From a virus, in the IMG/VR virus record IMGVR_UViG_3300020171_000028, positions 1 to 62,374 of that record: a stretch of DNA of 62,374 nucleotides; one strand, written 5' to 3'. Every line of letters begins with the position of its first letter. Positions within the stretch are counted from its first letter, which is position 1. Under the pieces are notes generated by a model that was given only the letters and a program-made list of their open reading frames with translations, did no database searches and had not been told where the DNA came from. Below are positions 49,985 to 56,885 of this stretch, piece after piece. The position numbers and the translations under genes were made by a program.

Positions 49985-50197
49985 ATGGAAACAGGATTAA
50001 CAGTTACTACAAGCAGCCCAGCAGACGATGCTAAGTTAAAACAAATCATTGAACAAAGTGATTTCTACGCAATTTACAATGAAATAGAAAGGTATTTTTT
50101 CTTCCCAGAAGAACCAGGAACTTATGATTCATTGGAACAGGCACTGGAAGAAATCTTAACCATGTATGATATCTATGCTTGCATAGAAAGTATTTAA
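49985..50197 (+). CDS. hypothetical protein, 70 aa
   Basis: Acidic (METGLTVTTSSPADDAKLK), with a C-terminal EILTMYDIYACIESI. No family recognised. Between the terminator and the queD gene. Confidence 0.55.
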   Translation: METGLTVTTSSPADDAKLKQIIEQSDFYAIYNEIERYFFFPEEPGTYDSLEQALEEILTMYDIYACIESI

Positions 50198-50201
50198 TAA
50201 A

Positions 50202-50220
50202 AATTTTTGTATAATTAAAG
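50202..50220 (+). promoter_or_regulatory. TTGTATAAT start-leader motif, copy 3 (before queD)
   Basis: AAATTTTTGTATAATTAAAG-type element 11 bases before the queD ATG. It opens the deazaguanine operon. Confidence 0.55.
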
Positions 50221-50230
50221 AAAAAACAAC

Positions 50231-50587
50231 ATGTACACAATTTCAAAAGAATTTGCTTTCAGCAGTTCACATCAGTTACCTCACTTGCCGGAAACCCATC
50301 CTTGCGCAAGAATTCACGGACACAATTACATAGTTAAAGTAGAATTGAAAGCCCGAGAATTAAACAAAGACCAATTCATTTTGGATTATCGTCAATTAGA
50401 TAATATTAAGATTTACTTAGACAGTTTTCTTGACCACAGGCATCTAAATGATGTTTTACCTATTTTACCTACCGCAGAAAATATGGCGAAGTACTTGTAT
50501 GAAAAATTCAAAAGTACTGTCCCTTGTCTTTCTGCTGTGGAAGTGTCTGAAACCCCTAAAACCAATGCAAGGTATGAAGTCGGTTAA
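50231..50587 (+). CDS. queD: 6-carboxytetrahydropterin synthase-like QueD (118 aa)
   Basis: T-fold enzyme with SSHQLPHLPE (H14), then HPCARIHGHNY (C25, H29, H31), the zinc triad and catalytic Cys, LDYRQLDNIK and LDHRHLND later, and VEVSETPKTNARYEV with the substrate Glu near the end. It converts dihydroneopterin triphosphate to carboxytetrahydropterin in the preQ0 pathway. Next to QueE and close to FolE, it shows a full first half of 7-deazaguanine synthesis. Its end overlaps queE by 14 bases. Confidence 0.92.
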   Translation: MYTISKEFAFSSSHQLPHLPETHPCARIHGHNYIVKVELKARELNKDQFILDYRQLDNIKIYLDSFLDHRHLNDVLPILPTAENMAKYLYEKFKSTVPCLSAVEVSETPKTNARYEVG

Positions 50588-51359
50588 ACAATTAATAGAA
50601 GCATATAAGAACACCGCTCCGGTTTTTGAAATAAAGGAAGGCGCCCCTTTTTTAAGTATTTCAGAATTCTTCATAGACACCATCCAAGGAGAAAATTTTG
50701 TAGGATGGCCTTCTGCCTTTATGCGCTTGCAGCATTGTACTTTAAATTGCGTTTATTGTGACAGCAGGGAAGTATGGAGAACAGGGCGTAAATACGGGTT
50801 CCCGGAAATACATCGATTACTAAATAAAGTAGACTCTTCCAATCGTTCATTGATTGATAAGTTTAAGGAAGGGCAACATCTAGTTCTTACCGGAGGTAGT
50901 CCTTTAAAACAGCAAAAGGAATTGATACTATTCTTGGATGAGTTCAAAGCAAAATATGGCTTCCTGCCTTATATCGAAGTAGAGAATGAATGTACTATTA
51001 TTCCAGCCACAAAATTGATTGAATATGTGAGTTGTTGGAATAATTCTCCTAAACTTGCAAGCAGTTTAAATCCAAGAGAAGTTCGGTACCGTCCGGAAAT
51101 CATTTTGATGTTATCCAATCTAAAAAACAGTTGGTTTAAGTTTGTGATAGGCAATAAAGGCGATTGGAAAGAAATCGAAAATGATTTTTTAAAACAAGGA
51201 CTAGTTGAACGTTCTCAGATAGTACTAATGCCGATGGGGCAAACTAGAGAACAATTAGAAAAAACAAAAGAATTGACAGTAGAATTAGCTATTGAAAACA
51301 ATGTCCGGTATACGTCCAGGGAACATATTGTTCTTTGGGATATGAAAACCGGAGTGTAA
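50574..51359 (+). CDS. queE: 7-carboxy-7-deazaguanine synthase QueE (radical SAM, 261 aa)
   Basis: Radical SAM cluster motif C55xxxC59xxC62 in LQHCTLNCVYCDS. Before it FIDTIQGENFVGWPSAFMR and after it LVLTGGSPLKQQKELILF, as in QueE. Typical QueE length is about 210-250 residues. It makes 7-carboxy-7-deazaguanine (CDG). ATG 50574 is preferred; an in-frame ATG at 50565 adds three residues. Translation is coupled to queD. Confidence 0.92.
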   Translation: MKSVKQLIEAYKNTAPVFEIKEGAPFLSISEFFIDTIQGENFVGWPSAFMRLQHCTLNCVYCDSREVWRTGRKYGFPEIHRLLNKVDSSNRSLIDKFKEGQHLVLTGGSPLKQQKELILFLDEFKAKYGFLPYIEVENECTIIPATKLIEYVSCWNNSPKLASSLNPREVRYRPEIILMLSNLKNSWFKFVIGNKGDWKEIENDFLKQGLVERSQIVLMPMGQTREQLEKTKELTVELAIENNVRYTSREHIVLWDMKTGV

Positions 51360-51365
51360 AAAATA

Positions 51366-51382
51366 AATTTGTATAATAAAAG
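51366..51382 (+). promoter_or_regulatory. TTGTATAAT start-leader motif, copy 4
   Basis: AATTTGTATAATAAAAG within TAAATTTG TATAAT, 12 bases before ATG 51394. It starts a second transcription or translation unit within the deazaguanine region. Confidence 0.55.
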
Positions 51383-51393
51383 AAAGTAAAAAG

Positions 51394-52179
51394 ATGAAAA
51401 CATTAGAAAAACAAGACTTAATCAAAGTCGCAAAAGAATTAAACGAGGTCTTAGGGCTTGAACCTGCCATTAATTTGAAAGCAGATGAAGAAACATTGAA
51501 AAATAAGCTAGAGGAAGCTTTTGAATTGATTGACCCAAAAGAAGATGAATTTACAGAATTTACTCAACAAGTAATAGACCAATTCAACACTTCCGGGGAG
51601 ATACTTACAGAAGAAGTGAAAGAAGAAGTGAAAGAAGAAGTGAAAGAAGAAGTGAAAGAAGAAGTTGTATTTGCATCTAAAGAAGCAAAAAGAGTTTTTC
51701 TTTTTAAGGAAATAAAGAAAGCAACTAATATGATGCCTATCCCTGCTGTAAATCATTTAAAAATACTTGTAACAACATATGAAGAATTTGAATCTCTACT
51801 ACCTAATCTTACAGGTAAATTTAATGTTACTACAATGATAGAAGACATGTACCGTGCACTCGGTAGTGAGGACAAAATTGTAGAAAAGCCTGCAAAGAAA
51901 GAAAAGTTTGCAAAGAAAGAAAAGAAAGAAAAGTTTGCAAAGAAAGAAAAGAAAGAAAAGAAAGTAGGTATTGTTGCTACTATTGTAGAATGCGTAGAAA
52001 ATGCAGATAAAAAAGAAGGCGTATCAAAAGAGGAAGTTTTAACTGTTTTAAAACAAAGATTTCCTGAACGCAACGAAACTTCAATGTGGAGTACAGTAAA
52101 ACTACATATCCCATATTTAATAACTAAAGAACGTTGGGAAGTTAAAAAATTAGAAAACGGTAATTTTTGTAAAGCATAG
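51394..52179 (+). CDS. Glu/Lys-repeat protein with winged-helix-like C-terminus (261 aa)
   Basis: Residues 60-95 are EEVKEEVKEE-type repeats (four copies of a 12-base unit) and 165-195 are KKEKFAKKEKKEK-type repeats. The C-terminal about 65 residues (VATIVECVENADKKEGVSKE...TMWSTVKLHIPYLIT) look like a small winged-helix. It may bind DNA, with the acidic and basic repeats as linkers. It sits between QueE and FolE; not a known deazaguanine enzyme. Function unknown. Confidence 0.6.
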   Translation: MKTLEKQDLIKVAKELNEVLGLEPAINLKADEETLKNKLEEAFELIDPKEDEFTEFTQQVIDQFNTSGEILTEEVKEEVKEEVKEEVKEEVVFASKEAKRVFLFKEIKKATNMMPIPAVNHLKILVTTYEEFESLLPNLTGKFNVTTMIEDMYRALGSEDKIVEKPAKKEKFAKKEKKEKFAKKEKKEKKVGIVATIVECVENADKKEGVSKEEVLTVLKQRFPERNETSMWSTVKLHIPYLITKERWEVKKLENGNFCKA

Positions 52180-52184
52180 AATAA

Positions 52185-52754
52185 ATGAAGAAAAAAACCA
52201 TTCATGCTGAAATAGAAACAGCTTTATTTAAACAATTAGAATACATTGGGGAAGATACTACCCGAGAAGGCTTACAAGATACTCCTTACAGAGTAGTGAA
52301 GTCTTGGCAGGAGATTTTCAAAGGATATACACAACAGCCGGAAGACATTATGACTGTATTTGATGCCGAAGGATACGACCAAATCATTATTTTGAAAGAT
52401 ATCGAAGTCTATTCCATGTGCGAACACCATATGTTACCTTTTATTGGAAAGGCTCATGTAGCCTATATTCCAGATAAGAAAATTGTTGGTATTTCTAAAC
52501 TTGCCCGCCTTGTAGACATATATGCTCGTAGGCTACAAATACAAGAACGGTTAGGAGAACAAGTAACTTCTGCTTTAATGGAAATCCTTTCTCCGAAAGG
52601 GGCTGCTTGTATTATAGAAGCATCCCATCTTTGTATGCGAATGAGAGGTGTTTCTAAACAAAATTCTATTATGATTACGTCTTCTTTGAAAGGCGCATTT
52701 ATAAGAGATGCTAGTGCAAAGGAAGAATTAATAAAATTAGTAAAAGGACAATAG
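52185..52754 (+). CDS. folE: GTP cyclohydrolase I FolE (189 aa)
   Basis: Contains [36 protein letters not shown] (C79, H82 zinc ligands), [18 protein letters not shown] and [10 protein letters not shown] (C150): the standard FolE-I motifs. It makes dihydroneopterin triphosphate, the substrate of QueD. Five bases after the preceding stop and one base before the glycosyltransferase start. Length matches bacterial FolE. Confidence 0.95.
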   Translation: MKKKTIHAEIETALFKQLEYIGEDTTREGLQDTPYRVVKSWQEIFKGYTQQPEDIMTVFDAEGYDQIIILKDIEVYSMCEHHMLPFIGKAHVAYIPDKKIVGISKLARLVDIYARRLQIQERLGEQVTSALMEILSPKGAACIIEASHLCMRMRGVSKQNSIMITSSLKGAFIRDASAKEELIKLVKGQ

Positions 52755-52755
52755 T

Positions 52756-53892
52756 ATGAGAAAATTATTTTATTTACCTTTAGAACCTTTACCGGAACGA
52801 TATACAACACAATTAGCAGCTGCAAAAAAAGGTTGGTTGGAAAGTTATTGGATAAAACAAGGTGTATCTTATGTACGAATAGAAGGAGAAAAATTAACAG
52901 ACGAAATAAAAACAGGTTCTGTATTAGATGCTAATGGAAGAGGATATTGGGCGATCAGTCAAATTCAAAAAATACTCTCTTTATTAGACCGTAACGAAAT
53001 CTCAAACGAAGATGTTATTTACTTCGATGATTTTTGGCACCCAGGTATTTCTGCATTACCTTACAGTTTCCATTTAACAGGAGTAAGACCAAAGATGTAT
53101 GCAATGCTTTATGCACAATCGGTAGACCCTTTTGATTTTACATATTCTATGAGATATTGGATGCGTGATTTTGAGAAAGGAATAAGTAAGATTTTAGATG
53201 GTATTTTTGTTACTAGTACTTGTTTACGTGATTCTTTGATATACGCAGGAATAGGAACAAAAGAATCAATTCATGTAACAGGGTTGATATTTAACAGTAA
53301 AGAAGTTGAAACATACTTCCCTCCAACGTTACCTAAAAAGAAGAAACAAGTTATCTTTAGTAGTCGTTGGGATATGGAAAAAAGACCAACGACTTTTTTA
53401 GCTATTGTAGATGCTGTTCTTAAAGTAAGAAAAGATATTACATTTGTTATTACAACAAGTGCGAAAAAACTTAGAAGTAACAATCCTGCATTATTACAAG
53501 TATTAAAGTACTATTTACATAAATATCCTGATAATGTATTCTTACGAGAAAATCAAACAAAGAAACAATATTACGCTTCTTTATTAGAATCTAAAATTCA
53601 AATAAATACAGCCGACCAAGATTTCGTTAGTTTTACTTTATTAGAAGCAACTACTTGTGGTTGTATTCCTTTGTATCCTTATTTTTTAAGTTTTCCAGAA
53701 GCATTAGAATATAAACATTCTTACATGTACCAAAAAGAAGATGTACAAGATGCAGTGACGAAAATATTGAAATTTATAGATTCAACGGAAACAGTTAATT
53801 TAACGTGGGTTTATGAAAAATACAATAAATCTGTAGAAAGAATGTTAAATGTAATGAAAGGAGAAAAATATGAAGCGTTGTATTGTAATTAA
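52756..53892 (+). CDS. glycosyltransferase, GT4/GT-B-like (378 aa)
   Basis: Likely GT-B fold: an N-terminal half with YFDDFWHPGISALPY, and a C-terminal half with KQVIFSSRWDMEKRPTTFL (the start of the second Rossmann domain), FVSFTLLEATTCGCIPL (the E-x7-E type sugar nucleotide region) and a typical helix end. It begins two bases after folE and is followed by the DpdA-like gene, so it may put sugar on the modified deazaguanine. Otherwise it could act on a cell-wall or virion glycan; that is undecided. Confidence 0.7.
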   Translation: MRKLFYLPLEPLPERYTTQLAAAKKGWLESYWIKQGVSYVRIEGEKLTDEIKTGSVLDANGRGYWAISQIQKILSLLDRNEISNEDVIYFDDFWHPGISALPYSFHLTGVRPKMYAMLYAQSVDPFDFTYSMRYWMRDFEKGISKILDGIFVTSTCLRDSLIYAGIGTKESIHVTGLIFNSKEVETYFPPTLPKKKKQVIFSSRWDMEKRPTTFLAIVDAVLKVRKDITFVITTSAKKLRSNNPALLQVLKYYLHKYPDNVFLRENQTKKQYYASLLESKIQINTADQDFVSFTLLEATTCGCIPLYPYFLSFPEALEYKHSYMYQKEDVQDAVTKILKFIDSTETVNLTWVYEKYNKSVERMLNVMKGEKYEALYCN

Positions 53893-54202
53893 AACTAATT
53901 TTTCTGCGGTACATCATTGGCCGGATTGTCCTATCAAAGAAGTTGCGTATTTAACAATGCCACACCGACATTTGTTTTATGTTACTTTTAAATTTTCTGT
54001 AAATCATAACGATAGAGATATTGAATTTATAAGTAAAAAAATAGAAATAGAAAGATACTTAAATGATGAATTTGCAAATAAATTTATCTCTGCGATGTCT
54101 TGTGAACAAATAGCAGAACAATTATTAATTCATTTCAACGCAGATTTTGTTTCTGTATTCGAAGATAATGAAAATGGAGCGGAGGTATATAATGATAACT
54201 GA
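53870..54202 (+). CDS. small protein with QueD-like flavour (110 aa)
   Basis: Contains VHHWPDCPIKEVAYLTMPHRHLFYV and FSVNHNDRDIEF. Phrases like HRHxF and xHNDRxxEF resemble small partners found with DpdA-like enzymes or T-fold proteins, but no catalytic set is complete. It overlaps the glycosyltransferase by 23 bases and the dpdA-like gene by 11. AAAGGAG lies six bases before its ATG. Function unknown. Confidence 0.55.
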   Translation: MKRCIVIKTNFSAVHHWPDCPIKEVAYLTMPHRHLFYVTFKFSVNHNDRDIEFISKKIEIERYLNDEFANKFISAMSCEQIAEQLLIHFNADFVSVFEDNENGAEVYNDN

Positions 54203-55148
54203 TTTCAAAAATCCACTTTTCATTGATTCAGGTGCGCACGGCTTATACAACGAATATATGGTTCGAAAAGAATTTAAAGCAGGGTATTCTTTTTATGAAA
54301 CTCCTGCTTTTTTACAATACATAGATGAATACGCTGCCTTTATTAAACAAAATAAATCAAAAATAGATGTATTTGCAAATGTAGACGTAATTTTCAATCC
54401 TATGTTAACTTGGAAAGCACAATCCTACTTAGAAAAAACACATAACATAACACCTTTACCAGTTATTCATTACGGAACAGATTTGAAATGGTTAAAAAGG
54501 TACCTTGCAAAAGGCTATGATTATATTGCTTTAGGAGGACTAGGACAAGATGCAACAATGGCTATGTATAAGAATTGGGCAGACCAGGCTTTTGATATAA
54601 TTTGCGACCAACCTAGTAGATTGCCTAAAGTAAAAGTACATGGATTCGCTGTTACATCTTTTGGATTGATGTCTAGATACCCTTGGTATTCTGTTGATTC
54701 TACAAGTTGGTTGAAATATGCTGCATACGGAATGATTATCTTACCTGTATTTCATAAAGGAAAGTGGGATTATACAAAGCCTTTTTATATGATAAAAGTT
54801 ACAGCGAGGCAATCACAAAGTACTATATTATCTATCAACGGGAAACGAAAAGTGTTAATAAAAGATGTTGAAAAATATATCACAGAAAAAGGGTTTCAAT
54901 TAGGAGAATCAAACTTTAAAAAAGTAAAAAAAGGGTATGTTTTGAAAGAAAACGAAAGTTGGGCAGGGAATCAAACACGCAAAACAAAAACAACATTAGT
55001 TGAGGAAATCATCACTCCCGGATTATGTAATAGCGATAGGCAACGAGCAATTTTAAATGCATTATATTATTTAGATTTAGTTAATGAATTACCAGAATGG
55101 CCTTGGCCGTTTTTAAAACACGCACAAAAAAAATTAGAATTGTTATGA
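54192..55148 (+). CDS. dpdA: DpdA-like DNA-guanine transglycosylase (318 aa)
   Basis: Resembles the archaeal/bacterial TGT-like phage DpdA: starts ITDFKNPLFIDSGAHGLYNEY, DVFANVDVIFNP (probable catalytic Asp in DVIFN), TPLPVIHYGTDLKWLKRYL, YIALGGLGQDATM and KVHGFAVTSFGLM, then WYSVDSTSWLKYAA. These match the DpdA barrel (substrate Asp, VHGFA..S and SVDS patterns). It would swap guanine in DNA for a 7-deazaguanine base. The C-terminal part carries the predicted DNA-binding region. Start 54192 follows GGAGG at a six-base spacing. Confidence 0.85.
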   Translation: MITDFKNPLFIDSGAHGLYNEYMVRKEFKAGYSFYETPAFLQYIDEYAAFIKQNKSKIDVFANVDVIFNPMLTWKAQSYLEKTHNITPLPVIHYGTDLKWLKRYLAKGYDYIALGGLGQDATMAMYKNWADQAFDIICDQPSRLPKVKVHGFAVTSFGLMSRYPWYSVDSTSWLKYAAYGMIILPVFHKGKWDYTKPFYMIKVTARQSQSTILSINGKRKVLIKDVEKYITEKGFQLGESNFKKVKKGYVLKENESWAGNQTRKTKTTLVEEIITPGLCNSDRQRAILNALYYLDLVNELPEWPWPFLKHAQKKLELL

Positions 55149-55318
55149 TAATATATTTAGCAGGAAAATCTCAAAAATTAGAAAATATAGATGTTATTGT
55201 AAATTCCCCAATAAAGAATTGGGGGTTGTTATGGTCTTATAAAGAACTACAAACAAAGGATAAACAGGGTTCTAAACAATTCAAAGAATTAATGAAACGT
55301 ATTAAAACAAAAAAATAA
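55145..55318 (+). CDS. hypothetical protein, 57 aa
   Basis: MIIYLAGKSQKLENIDVIV... A small basic protein starting in a four-base overlap with the dpdA-like stop (ATGA). No family recognised. Likely coupled to deazaguanine insertion. Confidence 0.55.
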   Translation: MIIYLAGKSQKLENIDVIVNSPIKNWGLLWSYKELQTKDKQGSKQFKELMKRIKTKK

Positions 55319-55319
55319 T

Positions 55320-55871
55320 ATGGAACAAACGCGTTTATTTGATAAAATAGCTCCTATAAAAAAAGGAATAAGCCTTCCAGACGCAATCTTACGAGGGTAC
55401 TCTTTAAAAAAAGAATTATCCGCTGTAGGGTACCATCTTTCTAAAATTCAAAAAAATGACATAGGAATAGGAACACTTTTTCACTTGTATTTTAAAAAAG
55501 ATAAAAGAAAGAAAATGAACCTAATTGTTATCAAACGTCCTTTATCGTATACAATGAAAGATTTTGAAAAAAACGTTATATTATATCCTAGGATAAATGT
55601 AAGTGTAAAAGGAAAAGAATTCCAAGAATGGGAACGCTTCACTTATATGATAAATCTTTACAAACAAGAAAATATGCATTTTCTTATCGTCGCCCCTTTC
55701 GTAACTAAAGAACATAGATATTGGGTCGCTTCTTATTCTTCTTTAGAAAAAGAGCATTGGATTAACAAAGAACGAGAAAAAGAAGCCTGGGATAGATTTG
55801 CATACGCAGGGACAAAAGCAAATTATGTTCTTTTACCTAAATTAACAGAATTATTAACTACATTAATCTAA
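55320..55871 (+). CDS. hypothetical protein, 183 aa
   Basis: Starts MEQTRLFDKIAPIKKGISL. Basic, beta- and alpha-mixed; contains RINVSVKGKEFQEWERFTYM and YWVASYSSLEKEHW. No family recognised. It is the last gene of the modification region, one base after the 57-residue gene. Function unknown. Confidence 0.6.
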   Translation: MEQTRLFDKIAPIKKGISLPDAILRGYSLKKELSAVGYHLSKIQKNDIGIGTLFHLYFKKDKRKKMNLIVIKRPLSYTMKDFEKNVILYPRINVSVKGKEFQEWERFTYMINLYKQENMHFLIVAPFVTKEHRYWVASYSSLEKEHWINKEREKEAWDRFAYAGTKANYVLLPKLTELLTTLI

Positions 55872-55875
55872 AAAG

Positions 55876-56883
55876 ATGAAGATAACTAAAATAGAATTAT
55901 TAACTGCCTTAGAAGCTGTAAAGGCTGGATTGGCGAATAAAGAATTAATAGAGCAAACTACTTCTTTTGCTTTTATAAAAGGCAAAGTGATTACTTACAA
56001 CGATGAAATCAGCTTTTCACATCCATTGAAAGGATTAAATATTGAAGGGGCCGTACAAGCAGAACAATTGTATAAGTTACTTGCTAAACTTAAAAAAGAA
56101 GAAATAGACTTTACTTTAACTGAAAACGAAATCTTGATTCAAAATGGAAAGATGACAGCTGGATTAGCTTTACAAAAAGAAATAACTTTACCTTTAAATG
56201 AACTTAAAGAAAAGAAAGATTGGTATCCTATCCCTTCTAAATTGTTAAAGCATATGAAACTTACCGTAGGTGCTTGTTCAAGAGATATGAGCCGTCCTGT
56301 ATTAACTTGTATTAATATAGATAAAAAAGGATATGTACAAGGCTCCGACGGCTTTCGTATCGCACAAGGTGTGTTAGGAGAAGAATCTCCAATAGATACT
56401 TTTCTTTTACCAGCCTCCTCTGCTTTAGAAGTAGAAAAATTAGCTCCTATAGAAATGGCACAAAGTGTCGGATGGGTTCATTTCCGCGCAGCAGAAGGAA
56501 CTATTTTATCTTGCCGTATCTTGACTGATAAATTTCCAGATGTACAACCATACTTAGTTTCGAAAGGAATAGAAATAAAATTTCCTTCTTCTATACTAGA
56601 AATTTTGGAACGTGCTGCTGTTTTTTCTAAAAGAGACCATTTACTTGATGAAGAAATTTATATTACTTTAGAAAATAACCGATTATTACTGGAAAGCAAA
56701 TCCAATACAGGATGGTTCAAAGAAGAAGTAAATTGTAAATTCTCTGAAGAAAAAACACAATTCAAAATCACTCCGTATCTTCTAAAGGATGTTTTAACAG
56801 AAGCAAGGCAATGTCTTATGAATGAAAAAACATTATTATTTCAAGGAGAAGATTGGAGTTACTTAACTATGTTAAGAAAGTAG
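55876..56883 (+). CDS. sliding clamp (DNA polymerase III beta-like, 335 aa)
   Basis: Three-domain clamp pattern with a second domain starting IPSKLLKHMKLTVGACSRD and followed by MSRPVLTCINIDKKGYVQG and DGFRIAQG, as in bacterial beta clamps (the R..L.g..... DG.rla signature). Ends in a clamp-like C-terminus. It gives the phage polymerase processivity. Directly before the polymerase gene (two-base gap). Length slightly below bacterial beta (about 366). Confidence 0.85.
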   Translation: MKITKIELLTALEAVKAGLANKELIEQTTSFAFIKGKVITYNDEISFSHPLKGLNIEGAVQAEQLYKLLAKLKKEEIDFTLTENEILIQNGKMTAGLALQKEITLPLNELKEKKDWYPIPSKLLKHMKLTVGACSRDMSRPVLTCINIDKKGYVQGSDGFRIAQGVLGEESPIDTFLLPASSALEVEKLAPIEMAQSVGWVHFRAAEGTILSCRILTDKFPDVQPYLVSKGIEIKFPSSILEILERAAVFSKRDHLLDEEIYITLENNRLLLESKSNTGWFKEEVNCKFSEEKTQFKITPYLLKDVLTEARQCLMNEKTLLFQGEDWSYLTMLRK

Positions 56884-56885
56884 TT

